Assembly (NCBI GenBank): GCA_003241695.1
Contig: QFPN01000006.1
Location: forward strand, 248,001 to 312,000
Origin: Ancylobacter novellus
GTDB lineage: Bacteria > Pseudomonadota > Alphaproteobacteria > Rhizobiales > Methylopilaceae
DNA: 64,000 nucleotides
Direction: 5' to 3'
Shown here one piece after another: positions 17,181 through 26,856 of the stretch; within the stretch, counting starts at the first letter, position 1, and each line of letters opens with the position of its first letter. The notes under the pieces are model-generated. The model did not search any database. It was given only the letters and a program-made list of their open reading frames with translations, and had not been told where the DNA came from. The position numbers and the translations under genes were made by a program.

Positions 17181-17807
17181 GTGAACATCAAGGCAATCAT
17201 CTCGGCCGTAGTCGAAGCGGCGAAGACCATCGCGCAGGCCGTCACGACGACCGTCCGATGGGCGTGGAACGGGACGCGCTGGGTCGCGGAGACCGTCGTC
17301 AACGCCCCGATCGACATGCTCAAGGGCGCCATGGGCCTCGGGCAGGGCGTCGCGCCGTCCCCGGCAGGCCCCCGCGGCGAGGGCGAGGACCACGACGCGG
17401 CGGTGGAGCGCGTCCACGACGCCCTCGACCGCGTCGGCCGCTCGCGGCTGACCTCCGCCTCGATGGCCGCCGGGATCGACCCCGAGCTGCCCGCGGGGCG
17501 CGCCGTCCACGCCTACGCCTCGGCCGACCCGCACGTCCGCGACCTCGTCGACCTCAAAGCCCTGTCGGCCGACCAGATGGCCTGGCTCAGCGGCCTCGTG
17601 GAGACGGAGCTGACCCGGCTCGCGGTGGCCGGCCCCGAGGCGTGCGAGCGCCACCTCGCGGGCGACAGGACCGGGCTGACGGGCGTTCCCGCCGTCCCGG
17701 CCGAGGAGCCCGGCGAGGAGCCGGAGGTTCAGGAGGACACGCCGCTCGCCCGGCGCATCCGCCAGCAGCTCGAGCAGCGGCAGGGACCGAGGCCGTCTTG
17801 GGCGTGA
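17181..17807 (+). CDS. Hypothetical protein, accessory region
   Basis: The 208-residue product starts at a GTG preceded by a strong GGGGGAG ribosome-binding site. The first ~45 residues are amphipathic (IISAVVEAAKTIAQAV, then RWAWNG), with no true signal peptide. The middle is helical, with RVHDALDRVGRSRLTSAS and SADQMAWLSGLVETELTRLA. The C-terminus is an acidic Pro/Glu linker followed by a basic helix. I do not recognise the family. It is divergent from the preceding gene (128 nt between starts), and a strong terminator lies 145 nt downstream. Confidence 0.5.
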   Translation: MNIKAIISAVVEAAKTIAQAVTTTVRWAWNGTRWVAETVVNAPIDMLKGAMGLGQGVAPSPAGPRGEGEDHDAAVERVHDALDRVGRSRLTSASMAAGIDPELPAGRAVHAYASADPHVRDLVDLKALSADQMAWLSGLVETELTRLAVAGPEACERHLAGDRTGLTGVPAVPAEEPGEEPEVQEDTPLARRIRQQLEQRQGPRPSWA

Positions 17808-17952
17808 GCCGCCGGCCGCATATCTTCGACCCATCGGCGCAGATCGACTGAGGCCCCCGGGCCGTGAGCGCCGCTGCCGCCGGGTTGCACCCCGGTCACT
17901 TGCCTAGAGCTGTAGGCCCTCCGCCTTTCTGGGGTTTGGCTTCGTCGAGGAA

Positions 17953-17980
17953 GGGGCGGCTCCGGCCGCCCCGTTTCGTT
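17953..17980 (+). terminator. Rho-independent terminator
   Basis: GGGGCGGC and GCCGCCCC form a perfect 8-bp stem with a TCCG tetraloop (17953-17972), followed by GTTTCGTTT. It ends the plus-strand unit of the 208-residue protein and precedes the AbiE pair. Confidence 0.65.
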
Positions 17981-18032
17981 TCCGTCAACCATCCCCTCAG
18001 GTCCCGGGCTCGCGAGGCGACCCGAACCGGGT

Positions 18033-18500
18033 ATGATCGAACCCATGCCGCTCATCGACCAGAACGAACGCGCGGCCGTCGCGTCACAGGCCGAACTCCT
18101 CGGCCTCGCCAAGCTCTGCGAGGCCGACAACTCCGTGGTCGTCACGGGGCTGACGGCGGCCGCGCTGCGCGGCTGGACGACGGCGGCGACCCACACGCGC
18201 CACGTCGCGGTCCACCCGATGGGCGCGGGCAGGCTCCCCAAGGGGACCGTCGCGCTGCTCGACGAGGACCCGCTCTGGCGGCACCAGAAGCTCCACGACA
18301 GCCGCGGCCGCCTCTACCGCGTCGCGGATCCCGTGCGGACGCTAGTCGACCTCGCCGCGAGCGACTGCGACCCGTTCCTCGTGGCCGAGTCCTTCGCGGC
18401 CGGCCGGGACGAGGTGCGGCACGAGGAGGTGATGGAGTTCGCCGAGGCCCGCTCCAAGGAGCTGGCCTTCCGCGTCCGGGGACTGCTCGCCGCCGGCTGA
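18033..18500 (+). CDS. AbiEi-like antitoxin
   Basis: The 155-residue product fits the antitoxin of a type IV AbiE toxin-antitoxin pair: a helical region with VVVTGLTAAALRGWTT, a basic stretch, then YRVADPVRTLVDLAAS, which resembles the conserved segment near the end of AbiEi-type proteins. It is shorter than the usual two-domain AbiEi (often ~200 residues or more), so the N-terminal winged helix may be reduced. In this family the antitoxin also represses its own operon. It precedes the AbiEii toxin by 71 nt. The ATG at 18033 was used; another at 18045 is possible. The call leans on the neighbour. Confidence 0.6.
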   Translation: MIEPMPLIDQNERAAVASQAELLGLAKLCEADNSVVVTGLTAAALRGWTTAATHTRHVAVHPMGAGRLPKGTVALLDEDPLWRHQKLHDSRGRLYRVADPVRTLVDLAASDCDPFLVAESFAAGRDEVRHEEVMEFAEARSKELAFRVRGLLAAG

Positions 18501-18510
18501 TCTGGATCCT

Positions 18511-18558
18511 TTCGGCCGCCGGCCGAATCCTTCCTCCCATGGGCCGCGGGGGCGGCCC
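18511..18558 (+). promoter_or_regulatory. Two GC hairpins between AbiEi and AbiEii
   Basis: TTCGGCC/GGCCGAA (18511-18527, 3-nt loop) and GGGCCGC/GCGGCCC (18541-18558, 4-nt loop) lie in the 71-nt gap. The second hairpin ends at the GGGAGG ribosome-binding site of the toxin gene, so it could limit toxin translation or bind the antitoxin. Effect is inference. Confidence 0.45.
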
Positions 18559-18571
18559 GGGGGAGGCTTCC

Positions 18572-19471
18572 ATGACCGACATCTCGCTGGGCGACCGCAA
18601 CGCGGAGCGCATCAAGCAGACTGGCCGCGCCCACGGCATCGACAACCTGCACCTGTTCAGGATCACGTCGGCGACCTGTCTCACGGCTCGCTTCGGCGCC
18701 GTCGACGAGGACGACCGCATCGCGGTCAAGGGCGGGATGCTGATGTGGTATCAGGCGGAGACGAGGGGCGACGCCCGCCCGACCACCGACATCGACATCC
18801 ACTTCTACGAGGACATCGCACCCGAAGAGGTGAAGGATCTGATCCGCCGCGCCGTCGAACTCGACGCGGGCTACGGCATGTCGCTCGAACTGGTGTCCAT
18901 CGGCGACCTGAAGCACAGCGGCGACCACCCCGGGCTCCGCGCCAAGTTCATCGCCTCGTGGGGCCGGACGAAGGTCCACTTCCACTGCGACATCGGCTTC
19001 GGCGGCCGCCCCGACCCGAACATGAAGCGGGTCCGGTTCGAACCCTTCGTGAAGGGGCTGCCCGGCGGCTCGATCATGATGGTGCCGTTCGAGACGGTCT
19101 ACGCCGAGAAGCTCCACGCCGTGACGATCTTCGGCTCCGACAACACGCGGATCAAGGACCTGCACGACCTCGCCGTCCTCGGCCGCCGCGGCCTCGACCC
19201 GCAGCGCCTCGCCGAGGCCGTGGAGCGGACCTTCGAGGACCGCAACACCCCGGTCCCGGTGTCGGGCGCGCTGCTGGCCGGCCTCACGCCGGAATTCGCG
19301 GCCTCGAGGCAGGCGCAGTGGGTCGGCTTCCTGAGGGACGCGAACCGCACCGCCGCCATGCCCGCCGCCCTCGTCGACGTGGCAGAGAAAATCGCGTTTG
19401 ACGCGTCAAACGTGTTTCAGCGCGTCCACGCCATGCATGGGCTGGCGGCAGGCTACCGCCCGGCGGCCTGA
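18572..19471 (+). CDS. AbiEii-family nucleotidyltransferase toxin
   Basis: The 299-residue product has the DNA polymerase beta-like nucleotidyltransferase signature: KGGMLMW (53-59), then RPTTDIDIHF with Asp73 and Asp75 as metal ligands, and a later AEKLHAV ... RIKDLHDLAVL segment, the usual AbiEii C-terminal hallmark. AbiEii enzymes transfer nucleotides to RNA, in known cases tRNA, and stop growth, often in response to phage. The catalytic residues are present, so the toxin looks active. The start has a GGGAGG ribosome-binding site. It follows AbiEi on the plus strand. Its 3' end overlaps a small minus-strand ORF by 19 nt. Confidence 0.85.
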   Translation: MTDISLGDRNAERIKQTGRAHGIDNLHLFRITSATCLTARFGAVDEDDRIAVKGGMLMWYQAETRGDARPTTDIDIHFYEDIAPEEVKDLIRRAVELDAGYGMSLELVSIGDLKHSGDHPGLRAKFIASWGRTKVHFHCDIGFGGRPDPNMKRVRFEPFVKGLPGGSIMMVPFETVYAEKLHAVTIFGSDNTRIKDLHDLAVLGRRGLDPQRLAEAVERTFEDRNTPVPVSGALLAGLTPEFAASRQAQWVGFLRDANRTAAMPAALVDVAEKIAFDASNVFQRVHAMHGLAAGYRPAA

Positions 19472-19557
19472 TCCAGCAAGGCCTCGGCGAGGCCGGGGAC
19501 CTCGTGGACGATGTCCCCGAACCGCTCGACCAGCGCGGCGTATTCCGCGTCGGTCAC
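19453..19557 (-). CDS. Possible 34-residue coupled ORF
   Basis: A GTG at 19557 overlaps the stop of the upstream minus-strand gene as GTGA, with CGGAGGGC in front as a ribosome-binding site. It encodes a short acidic helical peptide beginning VTDAEYAALVERFGD and ending LLDQAAGR. The stop lies inside the 3' end of the AbiEii gene on the other strand. Translational coupling makes it credible, but a peptide this short could also be chance. Confidence 0.4.
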   Translation of the reverse strand: MTDAEYAALVERFGDIVHEVPGLAEALLDQAAGR

Positions 19558-19901
19558 GACGCCCTCCGGCGCGAGAGAGCGCCCAGCGCCGCGTCGCGCT
19601 GCGCGACGGCCCGGCGGAGCTTAATGACCTCGGCCTCGAGGTCGTCGACCCGGTTCTGCGCCGCGCCGTAGAGGCCGATGACGAGCTCGGCGACGTCGGC
19701 AAGGTGGACGGCGTTGCCGCGGGCCGCGTCCAGCTCGCCATGCCAGGCCGCGTAGGCCTGCCTGTTGAGGCGGTCATTTGCCTGAGCGGCGATCCCGGAG
19801 ATGGCGGCGGACATGGCCTGCGCGCCGACGAGGCCGACGGCGGCGCCGCACGCCAGCGCGCCGCGGGTGGCCTGGCCGGGGGTCGTGAAAGCGACGGTCA
19901 T
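19554..19901 (-). CDS. Small membrane/coiled-coil protein, unknown
   Basis: The 115-residue product has one hydrophobic segment (residues ~14-38, GALACGAAVGLVGAQAM) and then a long helical, coiled-coil-like region (DVAELVIGLYGAAQNRVDD, then LEAEVIKLRRAVAQRD). A perfect AGGAGG ribosome-binding site lies 6 nt before the ATG. I do not recognise the family; the layout recalls small phage or conjugative accessory membrane proteins. It is convergent with AbiEii. Confidence 0.55.
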   Translation of the reverse strand: MTVAFTTPGQATRGALACGAAVGLVGAQAMSAAISGIAAQANDRLNRQAYAAWHGELDAARGNAVHLADVAELVIGLYGAAQNRVDDLEAEVIKLRRAVAQRDAALGALSRRRAS

Positions 19902-20005
19902 GGGAGCCTCCTGAAGGCGGGTGAGGTCCGCACCATAGCCGGCCGGAGACGGCCCGGGAGCCCGCCATCCAGGGACACGGTTTACGAAGGGCTCACGGCC
20001 TCCGG

Positions 20006-20028
20006 CTTGTTAGGAACCTTGTGAGGAG
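20006..20028 (+). repeat. Tandem pair of CTTGTKAGGAA repeats (left copy)
   Basis: CTTGTTAGGAAC (20006-20017) is followed directly by CTTGTGAGGAG (20018-20028). The same two words recur in the opposite order at 20624-20644. Pairs of short direct repeats near a tRNA gene are typical of arm sites for tyrosine integrases, but other roles are possible. Confidence 0.5.
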
Positions 20029-20054
20029 ATCGCGGCCCGGGGCAGGATCGCGAG

Positions 20055-20339
20055 ATGACCGATCCCTACGCCAGCCGCCGCACTCCGGGCGGCCGTATCG
20101 TCACGGTGAACCGCGCCGAGAGTTTCGACCTCGACGGCCGGCCGCGTCGACCCGTCAACGACCGCCTGGTCGCGAACAGCATGAGGCACATGGGCTGCTC
20201 CACAGAGCAGGTAGTCCACGTCCTCGGCTACCTGCCTGACCTCACGCTCCCCTACGGCGATCCGCATCCCGGCCGGATCCGTTTCGACCGCTGGGGCTAC
20301 CACCTGTCCGACACGCACGCCGCCGCCCCAGGCTGGTGA
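20055..20339 (+). CDS. Small hypothetical protein
   Basis: The 94-residue product has no signal or membrane segment. It contains DRLVANSMRHMGCSTEQVVHV followed by LGYLPDLTLPYGD, a pattern with one likely helix-turn-helix-like stretch, though no family is recognised. It lies between the two CTTGTKAGG repeat pairs, upstream of tRNA-Phe. The ribosome-binding site is weak, so translation is uncertain. Confidence 0.4.
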   Translation: MTDPYASRRTPGGRIVTVNRAESFDLDGRPRRPVNDRLVANSMRHMGCSTEQVVHVLGYLPDLTLPYGDPHPGRIRFDRWGYHLSDTHAAAPGW

Positions 20340-20418
20340 CCGCTTCGTCCTTCGTCCTGTCGGCCGGCGGACGTATGTCTGCGGATGATCGCCAAGGTCG
20401 CCTTGTCAGTCACCCCAG

Positions 20419-20453
20419 CCACCAAAGCCGTCGCGGGTCGACGGCTTTGGTGG
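20419..20453. repeat. Perfect 15-bp hairpin upstream of tRNA-Phe
   Basis: CCACCAAAGCCGTCG (20419-20433) pairs exactly with 20439-20453 around a CGGGT loop. It has no T-run on either strand. It may be a Rho-type terminator, a protein-binding site or part of an integration region. The remainder of 20340-20707 shows only the second CTTGTKAGG pair and a single related CTTGTCAG word at 20403. Confidence 0.65.
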
Positions 20454-20623
20454 GGGGTCTGGTCGGAGGTCCAAGAAGTCCGACGATCCGTGACCTCGAA
20501 GGCGCGTCCCTATCGGCCCTTGGACGGACCGGGGCGAGCCTTTTAATGCTCGGTCTGTTCCACTTGACCGAGAGTGGTGATTCCGGGCAGAAGGAGCCGC
20601 GCCCGAGAGGGCGCAGGAGTGAG

Positions 20624-20644
20624 CTTGTGAGGAACTTGTTAGGG
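20624..20644 (+). repeat. Tandem pair of CTTGTKAGGAA repeats (right copy)
   Basis: CTTGTGAGGAA (20624-20634) and CTTGTTAGGG (20635-20644) repeat, in swapped order, the pair at 20006-20028. The copy ends 64 nt before tRNA-Phe. Confidence 0.5.
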
Positions 20645-20707
20645 CGCAGCCCCTTGGACCTCACCAACAAGCGGACATCTCCAAAAACCGTTGAGAAATC
20701 AACGGAC

Positions 20708-20782
<75 letters not shown>

Positions 20783-20783
<1 letters not shown>

Positions 20784-20810
20784 CGCCCTTCGCCAGGCGT
20801 TCTGTTTTTC
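20783..20810 (+). terminator. Weak terminator after tRNA-Phe
   Basis: ACGCC (20783-20787) pairs with GGCGT (20796-20800), followed by TTCTGTTTTT. The stem is only 5 bp, but the T-rich run is good. Confidence 0.5.
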
Positions 20811-20828
20811 CGCCGCGAAAACGCTCCC

Positions 20829-21293
20829 TCAGTTCGCCTTGCCGGTCACTGTGCAGCTGAACTGCTGGATGGGGCCGTCCTGGCTGACGGCGGACGCGCG
20901 AAGTCGTTCGCCTTTGCGGAAGATGCCGTCGATCGCCTCTGAGGTCGAATAAAACAGGCTGCCGGCGACGCTCTGCGGCGTCATCTGAGCGAGCCGCACG
21001 CCGTTCTCGTTCTTCGTGGCGAACAGAACGACGTAATCGACGCGAACGTTCGCCGAGACGAAACACGTGACGTAATTCACGCGCCCGCCGTTCTTGATTC
21101 CAGTAGCCGAGAACAGCTTCGTGCAAAGGTTCTGGCCGCACAAAACATCGAAGCTTTTGCGGAAATCCTTGGCGCCGACCGCCGCGGCCGTTCCGAGGTT
21201 CCCCTCGCCGTCGATGTCGTCCGCCATCGAAGAGATGACGGTCATGGCCAGCATTCCCGCCGCCAGCGTTCCAAGACGAGCCGCTTGAAACAT
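20829..21293 (-). CDS. Exported protein of unknown function
   Basis: The 154-residue product starts with a signal peptide (MFQAARLGTLAAGMLAMTVI, cleavage near SSMA). The mature domain is a compact beta-rich fold with three cysteines (DVLCGQNLC and FSCTV). I do not recognise it. The ATG at 21293 is preferred because GGAGAAGACG lies directly in front as a ribosome-binding site; an ATG at 21305 lies within that site. It is the first gene to the right of tRNA-Phe and is on the opposite strand. Confidence 0.6.
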   Translation of the reverse strand: MFQAARLGTLAAGMLAMTVISSMADDIDGEGNLGTAAAVGAKDFRKSFDVLCGQNLCTKLFSATGIKNGGRVNYVTCFVSANVRVDYVVLFATKNENGVRLAQMTPQSVAGSLFYSTSEAIDGIFRKGERLRASAVSQDGPIQQFSCTVTGKAN

Positions 21294-21469
21294 CGTCTTC
21301 TCCATGCAAGAGCCGCTTCTGCGACAAGGATGCGGTTCGGCGATCGGTCGGCGCAATCGTAGAACTACGTAGCCGCCGGCCGGCGCTCGGCACGATTTCG
21401 TGGGAAGTCTCCGGTGAAAATTATCGCGCCGTTGCAGGAAACCGTGAATTCTCCGCGGAAGAACGCGCG

Positions 21470-22111
21470 ATGACGACTGCGCCCAAGAACGTCGTCATTG
21501 GTCGGGCGCTCGTCGTCGACGACCATCCGATCATCCACGAAGCGCTGAAGCCGCTTCTGCTCGACCGGGGCGTCGGGGCCGTGAGCGCGGCGTTCTCGAT
21601 GCTTGCAGGCTTCCAGGCTTATCGCCGCGACAGGCCCGACCTCATGATCGTCGACGTCAATCTCGGCGACGACCGTCTCTCGGGAACCTCTCTCATCCGA
21701 AGGATCCGCAAACGCGACGCCGCGACGCCGATCCTCGCGCTCAGCTTCTATCCGGCCGCCGCCGTCGAGACGCAGGCGATCGCCGCCGGCGCCTCCGGCT
21801 TCGTCGAGAAAAGCAGGAGCCCGGCGGAGATCCTCGACGCCGTGTTCCGCGCGGCCGGCGGCTCGTTCACGTCCGGCCCGCAGACTTCGCGGCGGCCGGC
21901 GGACCCTTCCGGCCTGCCCGACATGAACATGCGGGAGATCAAGACGCTCTCGCTGCTGGGGCGCGGCCGCACCTACAAGCAGATTTCCCATGATCTCGGC
22001 CTGAGCTACGGGACGGTCGCGGAAATCGGCGCCCTGCTGAAATACCGTTTCAAGGCCCAGAGCCTGCAGGAGCTCGTCCGCATCGCCGCGATGCTGCTGT
22101 TCGTGGCCTGA
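21470..22111 (+). CDS. LuxR/NarL-type response regulator (orphan)
   Basis: The 213-residue product has an N-terminal receiver domain with the acidic pair Asp17-Asp18, the phosphoacceptor Asp62 in IVDVN, and Lys114 in FVEKSR. The C-terminal ~60 residues form a LuxR-type helix-turn-helix (MREIKTLSLLGRGRTYKQIS, then DLGLSYGTVAE). It should be a phosphorylation-controlled DNA-binding protein. No histidine kinase is next to it. The nearest kinase in the window is the hybrid at 52057-54672, which is too far away to pair by context. Confidence 0.85.
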   Translation: MTTAPKNVVIGRALVVDDHPIIHEALKPLLLDRGVGAVSAAFSMLAGFQAYRRDRPDLMIVDVNLGDDRLSGTSLIRRIRKRDAATPILALSFYPAAAVETQAIAAGASGFVEKSRSPAEILDAVFRAAGGSFTSGPQTSRRPADPSGLPDMNMREIKTLSLLGRGRTYKQISHDLGLSYGTVAEIGALLKYRFKAQSLQELVRIAAMLLFVA

Positions 22112-22410
22112 GGCCGCGATCCGGCGCCGCACGGCGGGGCGAGCGTTATTAGAACCGTCTCAGATAAAGCTTCCCGGCCCTTTTGCCCTTCCTTCTGTGG
22201 GGCGCTCCGGATCGATCTGAAAGAACGATCGTCGATCCTGCGGCGGACCGTCGTCAGGCTTCGCCTGCGCGCCGGCCGTTTCGCCGGGCGGCGCCGATTG
22301 CGAAGCGACCTCGGCGAGCCTGCCTCACAAGAAGCCGGAGGGCGAGGCGCGGAGCCATGGGTTCCGCAAGAGGCGCATCTCCGGTCCCGCCGAAGACAGG
22401 GACGAAACCC

Positions 22411-23016
22411 ATGAAACGCATCATCGCAGCCTTCTCGATCGCCGCCGCCGCCGCCGTGACCTTCGGAGCCGCCGCGGCGTGGTCGCAGGACGGCTCGGGC
22501 GCTCCGGCGCCGAAAGCCTCGATCGAGCTGCACAACATCGTCACCGGCGAGCCGCTCAGCTTCGAGGACGCCCAGCCTGAGGGCCGCGACACCGACGCGG
22601 TCAAGTATTTCCTCAAGACCGGCAAGAATCCCTATGTCGAGGTGGCGTCCTGCCTCCCGCACGGAAAGGACATCTTCTCGACGGCGTGCTCGGGCTGCCA
22701 CGGCCACACCGGCGAGGGCAAGATCGGCCCCGGCCTCAACGACGCCTACTGGACCTATCCGGAGAACACCACCGACAAGGGCATCTTCGAAACCGTCTAT
22801 GGCGGCGCCTCGGGACAGATGGGGCCGCAATACGGCAACCTGACCCTCGACGAGATGCTGCTCGCCACCGCCTGGGTCCGGCACTTCTACACGGGCGACG
22901 TCTCGAAGGCCGACTGGCTTACGGACGAGCAGAAGAAGACCTTCAAGACCTACAACGAGGACGACCACATCACGCCGACGAGCGACACGCCGGACTGCAA
23001 GCCCGCGCTCAAGTGA
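22411..23016 (+). CDS. mxaG: Cytochrome cL-like (methanol dehydrogenase electron acceptor)
   Basis: The 201-residue product has a signal peptide (to about residue 26) and one c-type haem site, CSGCH at 93-97. The axial methionine is probably Met137 in GGASGQMGPQY. The surrounding DAYWTYPENTTDKG and LTLDEMLLATAWVRHFYTG segments are characteristic of cytochrome cL, the periplasmic acceptor of electrons from methanol dehydrogenase. Cys81 and a C-terminal Cys might form a disulphide. No mxaF, mxaJ, mxaI or xoxF gene is nearby, so it stands alone; it could serve a dehydrogenase elsewhere in the genome. It is convergent with alkB with no gap between the stops. Confidence 0.75.
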   Translation: MKRIIAAFSIAAAAAVTFGAAAAWSQDGSGAPAPKASIELHNIVTGEPLSFEDAQPEGRDTDAVKYFLKTGKNPYVEVASCLPHGKDIFSTACSGCHGHTGEGKIGPGLNDAYWTYPENTTDKGIFETVYGGASGQMGPQYGNLTLDEMLLATAWVRHFYTGDVSKADWLTDEQKKTFKTYNEDDHITPTSDTPDCKPALK

Positions 23017-23643
23017 TCAGGGCGCGCTGACGCGGCGCAGCGTCAGGTTGATGCGCCCGCCCTTGGGAAGGAGGGACGAGGTGCCCGGATAGATCCGGTC
23101 GACGCCATGGAAGACGAGGCGGGACGGTCCGCCGAACGCCATGGCGTCGCCGGACGACAGGCGGAACGAGCGCGTCGGGTCGGAGCGCTTCAGGCCGCCG
23201 ATGCGGAACAGCGCCGCGTCGCCGAGCGAGAGCGAGACGACGGCGGCGCCGAGGTCGCGCTCGTCCCGGTCCTGATGCAGTCCCATCCGCGCGTCGGGCG
23301 CGTACCAGTTGATCAGGCAGGCCTCGGGCGGGGCGGCGCAGGATCCGAGATCGTCCCAAGCCTCGAGCAGCGTCGCCGGGATCGGCGGCCAGGGACGGCC
23401 GGTGACCGGATGCGTCGGCTGGTAGCGGTAGCCGCCGGCCGCGTCCGACACCCAGCCGAGCGGTCCGAGATTGCTCATCCGCACCGAGAACGGTTTTCCG
23501 GTCCGCGGCATGGCCGGGGTGAAGAGCGGCGCGAGCGTCAGCGCCTCGCGCAGTTCGTCGAGCAGCGCGGCCTGGGCGTCGGGCGGGAGATAGCCCGGCG
23601 CGACGAAGGCGCCGTCGCCGAGCGGAAGGCGGCGGCCGGTCAG
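23017..23643 (-). CDS. alkB: AlkB-family DNA/RNA repair dioxygenase, likely CTG start
   Basis: The product is an Fe(II)/2-oxoglutarate oxygenase that removes alkyl groups from bases. Counting from a CTG at 23643 (208 residues), the iron ligands are His123, Asp125 (HQDRD) and His179, and the cofactor-binding RINLTLR gives Arg197 and Arg203, closely parallel to E. coli AlkB (216 residues). The first in-frame ATG (23511) would drop 44 residues that clearly match the family (GAFVAPGYLPPDAQAALLDE). No ATG, GTG or TTG exists in that stretch. The CTG overlaps the upstream stop as CTGA, with AAGGCGG before it. A CTG start is inference; the family assignment is firm. Confidence 0.8.
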   Translation of the reverse strand: MTGRRLPLGDGAFVAPGYLPPDAQAALLDELREALTLAPLFTPAMPRTGKPFSVRMSNLGPLGWVSDAAGGYRYQPTHPVTGRPWPPIPATLLEAWDDLGSCAAPPEACLINWYAPDARMGLHQDRDERDLGAAVVSLSLGDAALFRIGGLKRSDPTRSFRLSSGDAMAFGGPSRLVFHGVDRIYPGTSSLLPKGGRINLTLRRVSAP

Positions 23644-24551
23644 TTCGGCCGCCTTGCGAGCACGACGCCGTCGAGCATGTCCATGTCCATGTCCGGCCCG
23701 TCGAAGGGGGCGGCGAGGCCCGTGGTGGAGGGGCCGGCGAGCTCCGACGCGACGAGGCGCGAGCGCGCCACGCTCACCTCGATCCAGCCGTTGTCCTGAA
23801 AGGCTTTGCGGTAATGCCTCGGGCGGCGCCGGTTCGGCTGGCCGGGAAAGGCGAACAGGCGGTAGATCGGTTCGGGATAGCGGTAGATGTTGTTCGGGTC
23901 GCGGTCGCGGATCCAGCGCGAATGGGTCTGGAAGTCGACGATGTGCAGCGCCTGGCAGCCCGGCCGCGCGACGCGCGAGCAGTCGGCGATCGTGCGGTCG
24001 ATGTCGTCATAGTGCTCGAAGGCCGCGCAGCTCACGATCAGGTCGAAGCTGCGTCCGCCGCACAGGCGCGGCACGTCGAAACCGCGTCCGACCGCATAGG
24101 TGAAATGCTCGCTCGCCCGCGAGCGGACGATCGCGCGGGCGCGCTCGACGTCGTCGGGCGACACCTCGCCGTCCGGCAGGCAGTCGAGCACCAGCTCGTG
24201 AAAGTCCGGCGTCTCGCGGGCCGCGAGCGGGAAGGCGTCGACCGCATGATAGGAGCGCGCGCCATGGGCGAGGAAGATCGCCCCTGTGCCGCGCGAGGAT
24301 CCCGGGCAGAGTTCGAGCACGTCCTTGCCCGCGATCTCGAAGTCGCCTGGCAGGAAGCGCATCCAGGACTCGAAGACGTCATGCACGTATTCGATCCGCG
24401 CCCCGAGGTCGTCGGCCGAAATCGGGTTCGGCGTGGAATAGCCGCGCAGCTTGTCCTTCGACCAGGCGAGCGTCATGAAGCCCAGCCCGAGCGCGTACAT
24501 GGCGGCGTTGCGCAGATGGTGCGTCACGTCGTTGTCCTCGCCGGATGCCAT
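23640..24551 (-). CDS. Class I SAM-dependent methyltransferase
   Basis: The 303-residue product has a Rossmann-type methyltransferase core with motif I VLELCPGSSRGTG (about residues 78-90), an acidic end of strand 2 (HAVDAF), and SFDLIVSCAAFEHYDDID as motif IV region, like small-molecule and sugar methyltransferases. The acceptor is not identifiable. The C-terminal half has an HIVDFQTHSRW segment. The gene overlaps the downstream alkB start by four bases, indicating coupling. Confidence 0.7.
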   Translation of the reverse strand: MASGEDNDVTHHLRNAAMYALGLGFMTLAWSKDKLRGYSTPNPISADDLGARIEYVHDVFESWMRFLPGDFEIAGKDVLELCPGSSRGTGAIFLAHGARSYHAVDAFPLAARETPDFHELVLDCLPDGEVSPDDVERARAIVRSRASEHFTYAVGRGFDVPRLCGGRSFDLIVSCAAFEHYDDIDRTIADCSRVARPGCQALHIVDFQTHSRWIRDRDPNNIYRYPEPIYRLFAFPGQPNRRRPRHYRKAFQDNGWIEVSVARSRLVASELAGPSTTGLAAPFDGPDMDMDMLDGVVLARRPN

Positions 24552-24697
24552 CGATCGGAGGACAATTAGAATTTTACGAAAGCTTGAAAAAGCGGGATCT
24601 CCGCCGGCGGTGAATCAAGTCGTAACCCGGCCGGCGAATCCGGCGCCTATCCACGCGCCGGACGCCGGGTCTTCCTCACGCCCGCGTCATCGTCCGT

Positions 24698-24728
24698 CTT
24701 GCGGCTGGAATTTGGCGTCCTTATATAC
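24698..24728 (+). promoter_or_regulatory. Candidate heat-shock (sigma-32-type) promoter for dnaKJ
   Basis: CTTGCG at 24698-24703 and CCTTATATA starting at 24719, 15 nt apart, fit the alphaproteobacterial RpoH pattern (CTTG, then CYTAT-type -10) about 125-155 nt upstream of dnaK. TTGCGG with a 17-nt spacer to TATATA would also be a weak sigma-70 promoter. The 300-nt gap 24552-24851 shows nothing else. Confidence 0.5.
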
Positions 24729-24851
24729 CCGCCGATCCGCGGAACCCGCGGAAATTCAAGGGACCGAAGGGTTGCGGGAGGGTTTTCGGGCCCTTCCGCA
24801 TGGCCGCTTCGGGGCCGTTCCGGTCCGCTTCAGCGAATGAGGGCATGAGAT

Positions 24852-26777
<1,926 letters not shown>

Positions 26778-26799
26778 CTCCGAAGCGACACGGACGAGA

Positions 26800-26856
26800 C
26801 CCCCGCGGCGCGGTAACATGCGGCGCGGGGGCGTTCGCTCCCAACTCCTTTTTTCT
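26800..26856 (+). terminator. Hairpin between dnaK and dnaJ
   Basis: CCCCCGCG (26800-26807) pairs with CGCGGGGG (26824-26831), and a run of T (TTTTTT near 26850) follows about 18 nt later. The spacing is long for a standard terminator, but the element may lower dnaJ transcription relative to dnaK. Confidence 0.45.
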
